The position numbers were made by a program, and so were the translations under genes. Positions 24,315 through 31,839 of a stretch of DNA of 64,000 nt are shown here, one piece after another. Numbering within the stretch: the first letter of the stretch is position 1; every line of letters begins with the position of its first letter. The stretch comes from NCEH01 sp043195195 (lineage in GTDB: Bacteria > Pseudomonadota > Alphaproteobacteria > Rhizobiales > Xanthobacteraceae). Where the stretch lies: NCBI RefSeq assembly GCF_043195195.1, contig NZ_JBAFWT010000003.1, forward strand, positions 1 to 64,000, given 5' to 3'. The notes under the pieces were generated by a model. It was not told the DNA's origin. It ran no database searches and saw only the letters and a list, made by a program, of their open reading frames with translations.

Positions 24315-25400
24315 TTAGGCGTGCTCGGAGTTAATTCTGCGCAGCACGTTGCCGGCAAGGCGCTTCTGATTTGCGCCCCTGGTGTAACGGTCAACCTCCT
24401 GGCTTGTAACGTGCCCGGTAAACGACATGATCTCCCGGTCTGTGCAGCCCAATTCCGCGAGCCGAGCCGCTGACGCCTTCCTTAGGCCATGGGCAGAGCA
24501 TTCGGACAAACCGGCATCGTCGCACTGTTTACGGAACCAGTTCCCGAAGCCGTTCGAGGTGAACGGCTTGTTGTAGCTGGTGACAAGGAATGTCATGTCC
24601 CCTGTGGGGCTGGCTTCGATGATATGCGCCAGATCCGGGATAATCGGGATCTCAAGGCGCACCGGCTTGCGATTGCGGTTCTTGAATTGAGTGAACCGAA
24701 GCCAGCCGTCCTTGTTTAGATGCTGCTTTCCGAAGGTCACGATGTCGGACCTCCGCTGACCGGTGTAGAGCAGAAGGGCCAGCGCGAGGCGCGCCTTAGT
24801 GCCGATGCCATGTGTACGCTCAAATTGTTCCACCTCTTCTGTGGTCCAAGAGTGGAACCCTTCCGAGCTTCTTTTCAGGCACTTTACGTCGCGCGCCGGA
24901 TTCATCGTCACGCCCTCTATTTCGGCCTCAATCGCCCACGCGAACACCCCACGGAAATATTTCACGCGCGAGTTCGCAGCATCTGGCGTCTCCACCTTTC
25001 GGTCGCGTAGAACCTTGATCGCCTTAGAAGTGACCATGCTTATCGGAGCGCCAGCAAAATCCTCTTTGGAGCCCGGCGCGACTGGCTCGCGGAGGCAATG
25101 CCCGATAACGAGTTGCCGGACATGCTGCGTACGAGGATCGAGCGCCCTGAAGGTGGGCGAAGCAAAATACTGCTCACACAGCCAGCGGAGGGTCTGAGCC
25201 TTGCTTTCAAGCATCTTTCGAGGCTGCCCCCCGCTCGCGATGCGAGCAATGCGGTCATTCTCGGCCTCAATCGCTATTCTGAACTCGGGCAATTCCGGGT
25301 CATCAGGAAGGCGCACCTTCGAGCGCCCCCTGGGGCGATAGTAATATCGCACCGTCCCGTATCGGTCAGTGTCCTTATAAACGTACTTTGGAAGTTCCAT
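24315..25400 (-). CDS. Tyrosine recombinase / phage integrase
   Basis: A 361-residue site-specific recombinase that would insert and, with an excisionase, remove the prophage at tRNA-Thr. The catalytic set is complete: Arg216 in LYTGQRRSD, His304-x-x-Arg307 in SAHGLRKAS, His330 in SFTGHVTSQ and the nucleophile Tyr339 in VDRYTRGA. The N-terminal part carries a phage-type arm-binding region and a core-binding SAM-like domain. It is the last gene of the leftward early operon, next to the attachment tRNA, with the excisionase-like gene just upstream. Confidence 0.95.
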   Translation of the reverse strand: MELPKYVYKDTDRYGTVRYYYRPRGRSKVRLPDDPELPEFRIAIEAENDRIARIASGGQPRKMLESKAQTLRWLCEQYFASPTFRALDPRTQHVRQLVIGHCLREPVAPGSKEDFAGAPISMVTSKAIKVLRDRKVETPDAANSRVKYFRGVFAWAIEAEIEGVTMNPARDVKCLKRSSEGFHSWTTEEVEQFERTHGIGTKARLALALLLYTGQRRSDIVTFGKQHLNKDGWLRFTQFKNRNRKPVRLEIPIIPDLAHIIEASPTGDMTFLVTSYNKPFTSNGFGNWFRKQCDDAGLSECSAHGLRKASAARLAELGCTDREIMSFTGHVTSQEVDRYTRGANQKRLAGNVLRRINSEHA

Positions 25401-25418
25401 TCGTCGCTCCGATTTTGG

Positions 25419-25673
25419 TCAGGCGCGAAAATGCAAAAAGGGATTGTCGCGCCCGTCCTTATCGGGGAGGTCCTCGAATGCCGCGTCAAGCCGCACCCGG
25501 TCCCAGACATTTCGGGTATTGACAAGCTTCGGTTTTGGCATTCTGCCGTCCTGAACCAGCTCATCGAACAGCGTCGGAGAGATGCCAATATAAGCTGCGG
25601 CCTCGACGCGGCTCAGGCCACGCGGGGCGAGCGACGGCGGCAGGACATGGCGCTTCTCTTCAACTTGTGCCAC
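25419..25673 (-). CDS. AlpA/excisionase-like helix-turn-helix protein
   Basis: An 84-residue protein with a MerR/AlpA-like winged-helix motif: GLSRVEAAAYIGISPTLFDELV then DGRMPKPKLVNTRNVWDRVRLDAAF. This is the usual form of phage excisionases and AlpA-type regulators. GGGGGAGGTGGGCC precedes a GTG start. Its position directly before the integrase supports a role in directing excision. It overlaps the preceding small gene by 14 bases. Confidence 0.75.
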   Translation of the reverse strand: MAQVEEKRHVLPPSLAPRGLSRVEAAAYIGISPTLFDELVQDGRMPKPKLVNTRNVWDRVRLDAAFEDLPDKDGRDNPFLHFRA

Positions 25674-25860
25674 GGCCCACCTCCCCCTTCAGCCCCGCGC
25701 GCATGGTCTGAACCAGGGCGAGTTCGTCGGTGTGCCGCTGCGCCGACTTGTCGTTGCCGACGCTCACCAGCCATGCGACCCGGCGCTTGAGCACATCCGC
25801 GCGGCATCCCAGGGCGGACAGCAGGGCGTCTCGTTCCGTTTTGGTGCCTCGGAACATCAT
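25660..25860 (-). CDS. Small phage protein of unknown function
   Basis: A 66-residue mostly helical, charged protein (MMFRGTKTERDALLSALGCR, then a middle helix VAWLVSVGNDKSAQRHTDEL). GGAGGAGG upstream of two consecutive ATGs is a strong ribosome site. It overlaps the ribbon-helix-helix gene stop by ATGA and the excisionase-like gene start by 14 bases, so it belongs to the same leftward operon. I do not recognise the family. Confidence 0.6.
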   Translation of the reverse strand: MMFRGTKTERDALLSALGCRADVLKRRVAWLVSVGNDKSAQRHTDELALVQTMRAGLKGEVGRGTS

Positions 25861-26162
25861 GGCTGGCCTCCTCCGTTGGGAGGTGTGGCGCGAGCGCGTG
25901 CGTCATTCTCGTGCTTTACGAAATCCGCCTGCCGCGTCGTGAAAAGCGGATCGCGGCCCCTGGCGAATTCACGATGGATGGAGGCGCACACCGTCCAGGC
26001 GATGGTTGCCTCTTTCCACCCGTCCACGGCAGAGCCACTCGGCGTCGCAACCTTCTCCTCTGCCGCCTTCACCATGAAGGCGGATCGGCTCATGCCCGCG
26101 AGCTTGGCCGCGCGGTCGATCAATTCCAGATCGCTGGAGTTCAGAGAGATGTTGACGCGCAT
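25857..26162 (-). CDS. Ribbon-helix-helix-like protein
   Basis: A 101-residue protein whose first 40 residues (MRVNISLNSSDLELIDRAAK, then LAGMSRSAFMVKAAEEKV) form a ribbon-helix-helix DNA-binding fold like those of DUF1778/HicB-type regulators. The rest (about residues 45-101) has no recognised domain. It may control the leftward operon. No toxin partner is obvious next to it; the coupled downstream gene is too unlike known toxins to claim a pair. Confidence 0.65.
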   Translation of the reverse strand: MRVNISLNSSDLELIDRAAKLAGMSRSAFMVKAAEEKVATPSGSAVDGWKEATIAWTVCASIHREFARGRDPLFTTRQADFVKHENDARARATPPNGGGQP

Positions 26163-26165
26163 GCC

Positions 26166-26861
26166 TCAACCCTCCCGCGACTTGTGGGCGGGCTCGGAAA
26201 TGATTTCCAAGAAGCGAACCGGGCCGCCTGGGACAGCGTTGTCGAAGACGCCAACGACAAGGCGGCCAGTCTTGACGGCGCCCGTATCTAGGTTGGTGCG
26301 ACCGCCGAGGAGGATTGGCCCTTTGGGAAACGGCGTGTGCCCATGAACCACATGGCCAGCCGGGTGCTCATAGTCCTCGTCGCGCCCCCAGCGGCGCCAA
26401 AGCAAGGTTGCTTCGGTCTGATCGGCGATGGAGCGCGTGGGATCGACGCCGGCATGAACGAAGATGCGGTCCCCGTCCGCATAGATCATGGGAAGGCATT
26501 CCAGCCATTTGATGTGGGCGCCGGACGCTGTGTTGTTGCCGAGCGGATGACCCTCACTGGAATAAGACTCAAGGGTGGCGACACCTCCATTGGCGATCCA
26601 TGCTTCGCCCGTGGACTTCTCCTGAAGGGCATCCACCATCATGACTTCGTGGTTGCCCTTCAGACACACCCACCGCCAGCCGTTCGACGGCCCAGCCATG
26701 AGGCGCTCGATGATCTGCCGGCTCTGCGGGCCACGGTCTACATAATCGCCGAGGAACACGACTGTGCCGCACTGGCTATCGTTCTCGATCCGCTCCAGAG
26801 CCGACTGGAGAAGATCGAAGCGGCCATGCAGGTCCGCAATTGCATAGGTGAAATTGCTCAT
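26166..26861 (-). CDS. PPP-family metallophosphatase (lambda phosphatase-like)
   Basis: A 231-residue phosphatase of the phage lambda NinI / bacterial PrpA type. The two-metal centre motifs are present: IADLHGRFDLL, VFLGDYVDRGPQS, CLKGNHEVMM, FVHAGVDPTRS and HVVHGHTPFPKG. It would dephosphorylate proteins or nucleotides in the cytoplasm during phage growth; the true substrate is unknown. It is 3 bases from the next small gene in the leftward operon. Confidence 0.9.
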   Translation of the reverse strand: MSNFTYAIADLHGRFDLLQSALERIENDSQCGTVVFLGDYVDRGPQSRQIIERLMAGPSNGWRWVCLKGNHEVMMVDALQEKSTGEAWIANGGVATLESYSSEGHPLGNNTASGAHIKWLECLPMIYADGDRIFVHAGVDPTRSIADQTEATLLWRRWGRDEDYEHPAGHVVHGHTPFPKGPILLGGRTNLDTGAVKTGRLVVGVFDNAVPGGPVRFLEIISEPAHKSREG

Positions 26862-26864
26862 TGC

Positions 26865-27737
26865 TCAGACCTCCACGCCAATGATTGCGGGGCGAGCGCC
26901 ACGCGGACGCCAGTACGTCGGCTCGGGCCAGCCATTCGGGAAGGCGTCCCCGGCGTCGTTCTCCCACCAGCCGAAGTGCGTTCCCTGGCGCCAATGCCCG
27001 GTCTCGACGTGCCAATCGTTCGGGGCGATGTGCCCGCTCGGGCCGCCGAGTTCGATTTGCGACCCGTCGCGGGGCGCGGAGGCGATGGGCTGCCAGTCAG
27101 GAGCGGGCGTGGTGGTCCAGCCGTGGTGCCACGCGAAGGCGGCATACGCGGCCACGTCGATTGGATCGCCCTTGTGGACGCACATGAATAGGCTTTGCAC
27201 CAGATCGCCGTGCCAGTCTGGAATAGCCCAGGCATCCCCGAAGCCGCGCTTCTGTTCGACCATCCGCAGCTTCTTCAGTAGCGCGAGAGCGAACCGACCG
27301 ACGAGTGAGGCGAGAGGATCGACGCACAATTGCTGCCGACGCTCTGCGAGGGCGTCCTCAGCAACCTCTATAACTGCTTGCCGCGTATCCTTGCCGGGAT
27401 CACTCCTGTCATTTGCGAGGCCGAGGACCGTCTCCAACGCGTGCTCGGCCATCTCCAGGCGCCGCTCCAGATCGTGCACCTGGGAAGTATCATAAATACG
27501 CTTCAACCACTCAGCGTTGTTCGCCGCCAGCAGTTCGGTGACGCGGGCTTCGAACGCCGCCTTCAAGCGCTCGATCTCCTGCTGGTGTGACGATCCGGCG
27601 CTGCGATCCAGGGCGATACCGTGCATGTTGATGTAGGAGCCAAAGAACAGATGGCTGTAGCCGGCAGCTTCGAGCTTGACGGCGATTTCGTCGTAGACTT
27701 CGGGGCTCACTTCGAGCGTGGCGAACGTATGGGTCAT
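26865..27737 (-). CDS. Phage protein with C-terminal DUF551-like segment
   Basis: A 290-residue protein in two parts. The N-terminal half has a coiled-coil region (HQQEIERLKAAFEARVTELL, DLERRLEMAEHALETVLGL). The C-terminal part has the WQPIASAPRDGSQIELGG block followed by HFGWWENDAGDAFPNGWPEPTYWRP, typical of small DUF551-type phage proteins of unknown function. The two parts may be a fusion. It is three bases from the phosphatase gene in the leftward early operon. Confidence 0.65.
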   Translation of the reverse strand: MTHTFATLEVSPEVYDEIAVKLEAAGYSHLFFGSYINMHGIALDRSAGSSHQQEIERLKAAFEARVTELLAANNAEWLKRIYDTSQVHDLERRLEMAEHALETVLGLANDRSDPGKDTRQAVIEVAEDALAERRQQLCVDPLASLVGRFALALLKKLRMVEQKRGFGDAWAIPDWHGDLVQSLFMCVHKGDPIDVAAYAAFAWHHGWTTTPAPDWQPIASAPRDGSQIELGGPSGHIAPNDWHVETGHWRQGTHFGWWENDAGDAFPNGWPEPTYWRPRGARPAIIGVEV

Positions 27738-27740
27738 GGT

Positions 27741-27941
27741 TCATGCGCCTCCCGCGCGGATGGCTTCGACGACATGGTTCATGTCGGCGGTGATGGGACG
27801 GGGCCGCCGAGGCGGAGCCAGAAAGCGGTCCAGGGCTGCGAGCGCCGCCTTCGCCATGTCTTCACTGGTCGCGCGACCACGGGTTTCCGCACGCTTATTG
27901 AGAATGGCTTCCGCCACGACGGGGATGCGAGGATCGCTCAT
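27741..27941 (-). CDS. Small phage protein of unknown function
   Basis: A 66-residue protein (MSDPRIPVVAEAILNKRAET...) with a helical N-terminal half and a Pro/Arg-rich linker (LAPPRRPRPITADMNHVV). GAGGCG lies before the ATG at 27941; a GTG four codons earlier overlaps the ParB-like stop as GTGA and is an alternative start. Family not recognised. It is in the leftward operon between the ParB-like gene and the DUF551-like gene. Confidence 0.55.
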   Translation of the reverse strand: MSDPRIPVVAEAILNKRAETRGRATSEDMAKAALAALDRFLAPPRRPRPITADMNHVVEAIRAGGA

Positions 27942-27949
27942 GGCGCGCC

Positions 27950-28762
27950 TCACAAGCCAAGCAGCTTTTTGAGGCGCTCATGCTCCTCATCGGTGATTTC
28001 CAGGGTGGTGACGCCACCCTCAGACTTGGTAGCGGCGCCTTCGAAGAGATCGCGCAGTTCCGCTTTCAGCCCGGTGCGCGGCACGGATGCCGGAAGATGC
28101 TTGGCTGTGGCCTTGGTCTTGCCAGCCGCCTTGGCCGTGGCGACAGCCGCCTGGAGGGTTTCGGCAGCAGCCTGCGGCTCGGGTGCCTGCCGAAGCGTGT
28201 CGATTGCAAGCGACGCCGACACCTCACCGGCCACCACCATGTGCTGCACTTCCAGGGGCGCGGCCTGGAGAGAAAGCACCTGGGCAACACGCGTCGTGGA
28301 GATGCCGGCGTTGTCTGCGATGTCCTTCTCGGTCCATCCGTAGGCGCGCATCTGCTTGTAGAGCTTGCCTTCCTCGTAGGTGGAAATCGGAAGGCCGCCG
28401 TTCAGCACCTTCTGGGAGAACTTACGGTCAGCTTCGGAGCTGTAGCGGTCTTCCAAGAGGACCGGAACAGACTTGATGTCGGCGCCATACACCTCCATCG
28501 CGCGCCGCACCGCCCGGATGCGGTTGTGCCCGTCGCTCACCCATGCCTTGCCGTCCTCCCACCAGACGCGAAGAGGATCTTTCACACCGATTTTCGACAT
28601 CGAGAGCGCGATGCCATCGATGTGCGCCGCAAGCTCAGGCGTTTCTTCGCGAACGTTCCAGCCTTCCCGGATATGGATGTCGCTGGGGGCGAGACGGAAG
28701 ATATCCTGGCGGCCCAAGGCAATATCCTTGATGCCGCCCTGCTTCTTGGCAGGTTCGGTCAT
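27950..28762 (-). CDS. ParB-like nuclease-domain protein
   Basis: A 270-residue protein with an N-terminal ParB/Srx domain (residues about 24-130: WWEDGKAWVSDGHNRIRAVRRA carries the GHxRxxA-type box) and a following helix-turn-helix (GWTEKDIADNAGISTTRVAQVLSL), the layout of ParB/KorB proteins. The C-terminal third is Ala/Lys-rich and ends in a charged helix. No ParA partner is present, and this is a prophage rather than a plasmid-like element with visible centromere repeats, so it more likely regulates phage transcription or DNA metabolism (inference). Confidence 0.82.
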   Translation of the reverse strand: MTEPAKKQGGIKDIALGRQDIFRLAPSDIHIREGWNVREETPELAAHIDGIALSMSKIGVKDPLRVWWEDGKAWVSDGHNRIRAVRRAMEVYGADIKSVPVLLEDRYSSEADRKFSQKVLNGGLPISTYEEGKLYKQMRAYGWTEKDIADNAGISTTRVAQVLSLQAAPLEVQHMVVAGEVSASLAIDTLRQAPEPQAAAETLQAAVATAKAAGKTKATAKHLPASVPRTGLKAELRDLFEGAATKSEGGVTTLEITDEEHERLKKLLGL

Positions 28763-28789
28763 TGTATGATCCTCGGAAGGTTTGAGTGG

Positions 28790-28990
28790 TCAGGCGACCT
28801 TGAGATCGGGCGAATGCGCCCGCTCGATGCGCGCTCGGTTGATTGCGGCGTCCATCAGGTTGGTGATGTCGCGGGCCATGAAGTTCGCGTACTTCAGGTG
28901 GACGATGACAGCGCGTTCGTCGCCGAGATCGATGTCGTTATCCAGCAGGCTCGCGGCCATGTCGTCGAGCAGATCGGATTGCGTTTTCAT
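28790..28990 (-). CDS. Small acidic phage protein of unknown function
   Basis: A 66-residue protein: MKTQSDLLDDMAASLLDNDI followed by DLGDERAVIVHLKYANFMAR and a basic helix INRARIERAH. The ATG overlaps the stop of the preceding gene (ATGA), showing translational coupling. Family not recognised; it may be a small binding partner of the coupled coiled-coil protein. Confidence 0.6.
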   Translation of the reverse strand: MKTQSDLLDDMAASLLDNDIDLGDERAVIVHLKYANFMARDITNLMDAAINRARIERAHSPDLKVA

Positions 28991-29337
28991 TCCGCCGCCG
29001 CCTCGATTTCGACCGGAACCGGCTTCACGAGAATCCGGGTGGAGGTTGAAGTCTTTTCGAACTTCGGAAGCAGCTTCGCGAGCTTCGGGTCCGCTCGCAT
29101 GGCCTCGGTATCGAGGCGCGTAGATGTCGACTCGCTGGCCGAAATGATCCAGGCTGCGCCCTTCGCGAAGCTCAATCCGCGGCGGAGGATTTCCGCCTTG
29201 AACTTCTCAAGCTTGGTTTCGATTGATTTCTTCTGCTGGTTGAGCCGGCCGTACTCGTCGGCGACCTTCTCGGCCGACATCTTCGTCAGATCGTCGGCAA
29301 CCTTTTCGGCTGATATCTTCTTCAGATCGTCGCCCAT
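28987..29337 (-). CDS. Coiled-coil phage protein, first gene of the leftward operon
   Basis: A 116-residue protein with a short internal duplication at the N-terminus (DLKKISAEKVADD / DLTKMSAEKVADE) leading into a coiled coil (YGRLNQQKKSIETKLEKFKA), then a mixed C-terminal region ending in acidic residues. AGAGGAAC precedes the ATG. It is the first gene after the predicted leftward promoter/operator at 29405-29432, so it should be expressed early. Function unknown. Confidence 0.65.
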   Translation of the reverse strand: MGDDLKKISAEKVADDLTKMSAEKVADEYGRLNQQKKSIETKLEKFKAEILRRGLSFAKGAAWIISASESTSTRLDTEAMRADPKLAKLLPKFEKTSTSTRILVKPVPVEIEAAAE

Positions 29338-29404
29338 ATCGTGTTCCTCTGCCCATGTTGGCTGAGGAGATAATTTTAGTTTTTCTGAAATTTGTAAACA
29401 GAAA

Positions 29405-29432
29405 ACTTTAGAATTTCGAAAATTTTTGTCAT
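29405..29432 (-). promoter_or_regulatory. Predicted left early promoter and repressor operator (PL/OL)
   Basis: Read leftward: ATGACA, 16 bases containing AAAATTTTCGAAATTC, then TAAAGT. The same arrangement appears at the right promoter (TTGACA, 15 bases with AAATTTTCGAAATCC, TAAAAT). The shared AAAATTTTCGAAAT core overlaps the spacer, a natural place for a repressor to block RNA polymerase. Transcription would start roughly 65 bases before the ATG at 29337. Confidence 0.65.
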
Positions 29433-29439
29433 GGACAGC

Positions 29440-29466
29440 AAAAAGCCCAGCGATTGCCGGGCTTTT
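29440..29466 (-). terminator. Terminator after the repressor gene
   Basis: Read leftward, AAAAGCCC-GGCAATCGCT-GGGCTTTT is an 8-bp perfect stem followed by one more T. It stands between the repressor stop and the left promoter, so it should isolate the lysogenic transcript from the leftward early operon. It could work in both directions. Confidence 0.85.
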
Positions 29467-29492
29467 ATGGTTTCAGGAATGTGAGCAATCCC

Positions 29493-30101
29493 CTAGGTCC
29501 GACCAATGCGCGCTCCTTGACGTCGCGCCCGCCTCACCCATCCGATGCGTGCAGCCCATTCAACGTCCTCGTTCACCAAGGGCGGTGCGTTGTAGCTGTA
29601 GAGGGTCCAGCATCCCGGAATCGTTCCTGGCACAAGCACCTTCACGAACATCCGCCCGTCAGTGAGGCGAACCACGCATTCCTCGCCTGACAGTTCCGAG
29701 ATGTCACTACCTGATCGGTGGTCATGATAGATCAGGTAATCACCGTCATAGTACGCTGGCTCCATGCTAGTTCCGCGTATTTCAACGGCAAATGTGTCTT
29801 CATCAGCATCAGGCGGCGCTTCGATTTCATCCAGGCCGCCGCCTTGAGCATGATCGTCGTATGCGAACACCTCATAGCCAGCGCCTACATGGCCGACGAC
29901 CTGTATTAACCGCTTCGTCGGGTCTTTTCCGATGAACTTATAAATAATAGGTAGTTCATCAACCTTGAGTGGCCGGGTACGATTTAATATAGAGGTCACA
30001 GTCGCGTTGGATTTCCCAAGCAACTCTGCCAATTTTTGCCTCTGGAACTTACTATCGTGCTTACCACTCAGCACGCGTTTCAATTCATCTATGACATCCA
30101 T
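29493..30101 (-). CDS. Phage repressor, CI-like, with S24 self-cleavage domain
   Basis: A 202-residue LexA/CI-type repressor that would hold the prophage silent. The N-terminal helix-turn-helix covers about residues 17-45 (FQRQKLAELLGKSNATVTSI). The C-terminal peptidase S24 domain has an Ala74-Gly75 cleavage site in GHVGAGYEV, the catalytic Ser112 in RGTSMEPAYYDGD and Lys154 in RMFVKVLVPG, so RecA-stimulated self-cleavage after DNA damage is expected. GAGAGG precedes the ATG. Operator-like motifs flank the gene on both sides, as in lambda. Confidence 0.93.
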   Translation of the reverse strand: MDVIDELKRVLSGKHDSKFQRQKLAELLGKSNATVTSILNRTRPLKVDELPIIYKFIGKDPTKRLIQVVGHVGAGYEVFAYDDHAQGGGLDEIEAPPDADEDTFAVEIRGTSMEPAYYDGDYLIYHDHRSGSDISELSGEECVVRLTDGRMFVKVLVPGTIPGCWTLYSYNAPPLVNEDVEWAARIGWVRRARRQGARIGRT

Positions 30102-30137
30102 TCATTGGCCTCTCTCATTCCGATCATTGCGCTATCA

Positions 30138-30217
30138 TTTTCGGTTTCCGAAAATTTTTCAATCTAAATTCCAAAATTTTAGGATTGACAAAATTTTCGA
30201 AATCCTAAAATTTTAGG
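30138..30217 (+). promoter_or_regulatory. Right operator/promoter region (PR/OR) with several repeated sites
   Basis: The gap between repressor and Cro-like gene holds at least three related AT-rich elements: an inverted repeat TTTTCGG-TTT-CCGAAAA at 30138-30154, CCAAAATTTTAGG at 30171-30183, and AAAATTTTCGAAA at 30190 running into the exact palindrome CCTAAAATTTTAGG at 30204-30217. TTGACA at 30185-30190 and TAAAAT at 30206-30211 fit a rightward promoter whose start would fall at or just before the Cro-like ATG. The repressor presumably binds here; the leftward repressor promoter must also lie in this gap. Confidence 0.7.
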
Positions 30218-30219
30218 CC

Positions 30220-30495
30220 ATGGAACCTGCAAGCACGATCATCAAGAAGCTGGGCGGAGAGGCCACGGTCTCGAAGATCACCGGCACATCCGCAGCGACG
30301 CCGTACCGCTGGCAGTACCCGAAATCTGCCAAGGGCACCGGTGGGCTTATCCCTCAGCCACACCACCCGGTCATCCTGGCATATGCCCAGCGCAACGGGA
30401 TCGAGCTGACCGCAGAGGACTTCCTGCCGCCCAAATGCCCACAGGTGGAGATGCGCCCTTCCCGGCCCCGCAAGTATGCCGAGGCGGTGGCCTGA
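30220..30495 (+). CDS. Cro-like DNA-binding protein
   Basis: A 91-residue basic protein. The N-terminal half MEPASTIIKKLGGEATVSKI then TGTSAATPYRWQYPKSAKGT has the helix-turn-helix form of phage Cro/DicB-like regulators (ATVSKITGTSAATPYRW). Its position opposite the repressor, directly after the right operators, supports a Cro role: repressing the repressor gene and committing to lytic growth. No ribosome site is free upstream because the operator palindrome ends two bases before the ATG. Confidence 0.72.
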   Translation: MEPASTIIKKLGGEATVSKITGTSAATPYRWQYPKSAKGTGGLIPQPHHPVILAYAQRNGIELTAEDFLPPKCPQVEMRPSRPRKYAEAVA

Positions 30496-30935
30496 TGTCA
30501 CACATTCCCGATCCTCGCCGCTTGCCCATCAAGCGCCCCGCCCAGCCAGAGGCGAAGAAGGTCAAGATCGTCCGCAATCACGAGGAGGATGATCTTCAAA
30601 CCCAGATCGTCGATCTGTTCAACCTCCGGAGCGGCGACGACGTGATCTGCTTCTCGGTGCCAAACGGCGCCCGCGTGGGCTGGAAAGAAGCCAAGAAGCT
30701 GAAACGCACCGGCCTGATGAAGGGCATGACCGATCTCGTCTTCGCCAACCTGTTTGGGCTCGCGTTCTTCATGGAGTCGAAATCCAAGAAGGGCTCATTG
30801 CGCAAAGAGCAGCGCGATTTCCGCGACTGGTGCCTCGCCCGCAACATCCCCTGGTGTCGCGTCCGCACCCTCGCTGAGGCCGAAGCCTTCCTCCTCAAAC
30901 ACAGTCTGATCCGGCCGCTGCGCACGCTCGGCTGA
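30495..30935 (+). CDS. VRR-NUC domain nuclease
   Basis: A 146-residue protein with a stand-alone VRR-NUC fold (PD-(D/E)XK superfamily). Visible parts: DDLQTQIVDLFNLRSGDDVI (helix), FSVPNGARVGWKEAKKLKRTG, the metal-site MTDLVFANLFGLAFFMESKSKKG (D and E-x-K), then LRKEQRDFRDWCLARNIPWCRV. Phage members act as Holliday-junction or structure-specific nucleases in replication and recombination. The ATG overlaps the Cro-like stop (TGATG). Confidence 0.88.
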   Translation: MSHIPDPRRLPIKRPAQPEAKKVKIVRNHEEDDLQTQIVDLFNLRSGDDVICFSVPNGARVGWKEAKKLKRTGLMKGMTDLVFANLFGLAFFMESKSKKGSLRKEQRDFRDWCLARNIPWCRVRTLAEAEAFLLKHSLIRPLRTLG

Positions 30936-31045
30936 TCCACAACGAGGGGCGTCCGGTCGGCATTTGTGCCGTGCGGCTGATCCCCGTCTCCGCCGGGCGC
31001 CCCTCGGCAAGCCGTGAGACGGGACAGCAATTGGAGATATGGATC

Positions 31046-31834
31046 ATGGCAATGGCACTCGCTGGCCTGAAGATGATCAAGGCGACGCTACCGCCTCGCG
31101 TCCTGATTTATGGCCCGCCCGGAAAGGGTAAGACGACTCTCGCTTCTGAGTTCCCGAACCCCGTCTTCATCCTCGTGGAAGATGGCCTCCCCTCTGGCCT
31201 GGAGCTGGCAGGCTGGGATGAAATCGACCAGTTCGCGACCGTCATGGAAGCTATGGTCGCCGTCCTCGAAGACGATCACGACTTCCAGACGCTCGTGATC
31301 GACAGCATCGACAAGCTCGAACCCCTGCTGTGGGACCACCTTTGCCGTGAGAAGAAGTGGGCGTCCATCGAAGACCCTGGCTTCGGCAAGGGCTACATCG
31401 AGGCGGACAAGCTCTGGCGGGAATTCCTTGCGCTCGCTGCGCGTATTCGCCGTGAGCGGCAGATGGGCATCGTGTTCATCTCGCATTCCGAGATCGGCCG
31501 GTTCGACGATCCCAGCAACGCAAGCTATTCGCGCTACGACATCCGTCTTCATAAGCGGGCGGTTGCCCAATTCCAAGACGAGGTGGACGCAATTCTCTTC
31601 CTCAACGAAGACGTGACCGTGAAGGAAGAGAAGACCGCATTTGGCGGCAAGGAAATCAAGGCGAAGGGCGGCGGAAATCGCTGGATTTACACCGAGGGCC
31701 GCCCCTCCTTCGTGGCCAAGAACCGCTACGGGCTCCCCGAGAAATTCCAATACAAGCCGGGCGAGGGCTACAACGTTCTCGCTCCCCACTTCCCTATGCC
31801 CGCGCGTCCGGCGCTGGGCGAAGCTACGGAGTAA
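31046..31834 (+). CDS. RecA-like phage ATPase (AAA_24 type)
   Basis: A 262-residue P-loop ATPase. Walker A is IYGPPGKGKTTLA (residues 23-30 for the loop), Walker B TLVIDSIDKLE. This family occurs beside DUF669 and Cas4-like nuclease genes in many temperate phages and is thought to be a single-strand annealing or strand-exchange helper. The ATG giving MAMALAGLKMIKATLPP was chosen with GGAG upstream; a second ATG two codons later is possible. It is followed five bases later by the DUF669 gene. Confidence 0.87.
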   Translation: MAMALAGLKMIKATLPPRVLIYGPPGKGKTTLASEFPNPVFILVEDGLPSGLELAGWDEIDQFATVMEAMVAVLEDDHDFQTLVIDSIDKLEPLLWDHLCREKKWASIEDPGFGKGYIEADKLWREFLALAARIRRERQMGIVFISHSEIGRFDDPSNASYSRYDIRLHKRAVAQFQDEVDAILFLNEDVTVKEEKTAFGGKEIKAKGGGNRWIYTEGRPSFVAKNRYGLPEKFQYKPGEGYNVLAPHFPMPARPALGEATE

Positions 31835-31839
31835 CTGTT

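Noticed and set aside
25660..26162. Toxin-antitoxin pair with the ribbon-helix-helix protein
   Set aside because: The coupled small gene shows no toxin motif; a pair cannot be supported from sequence alone.
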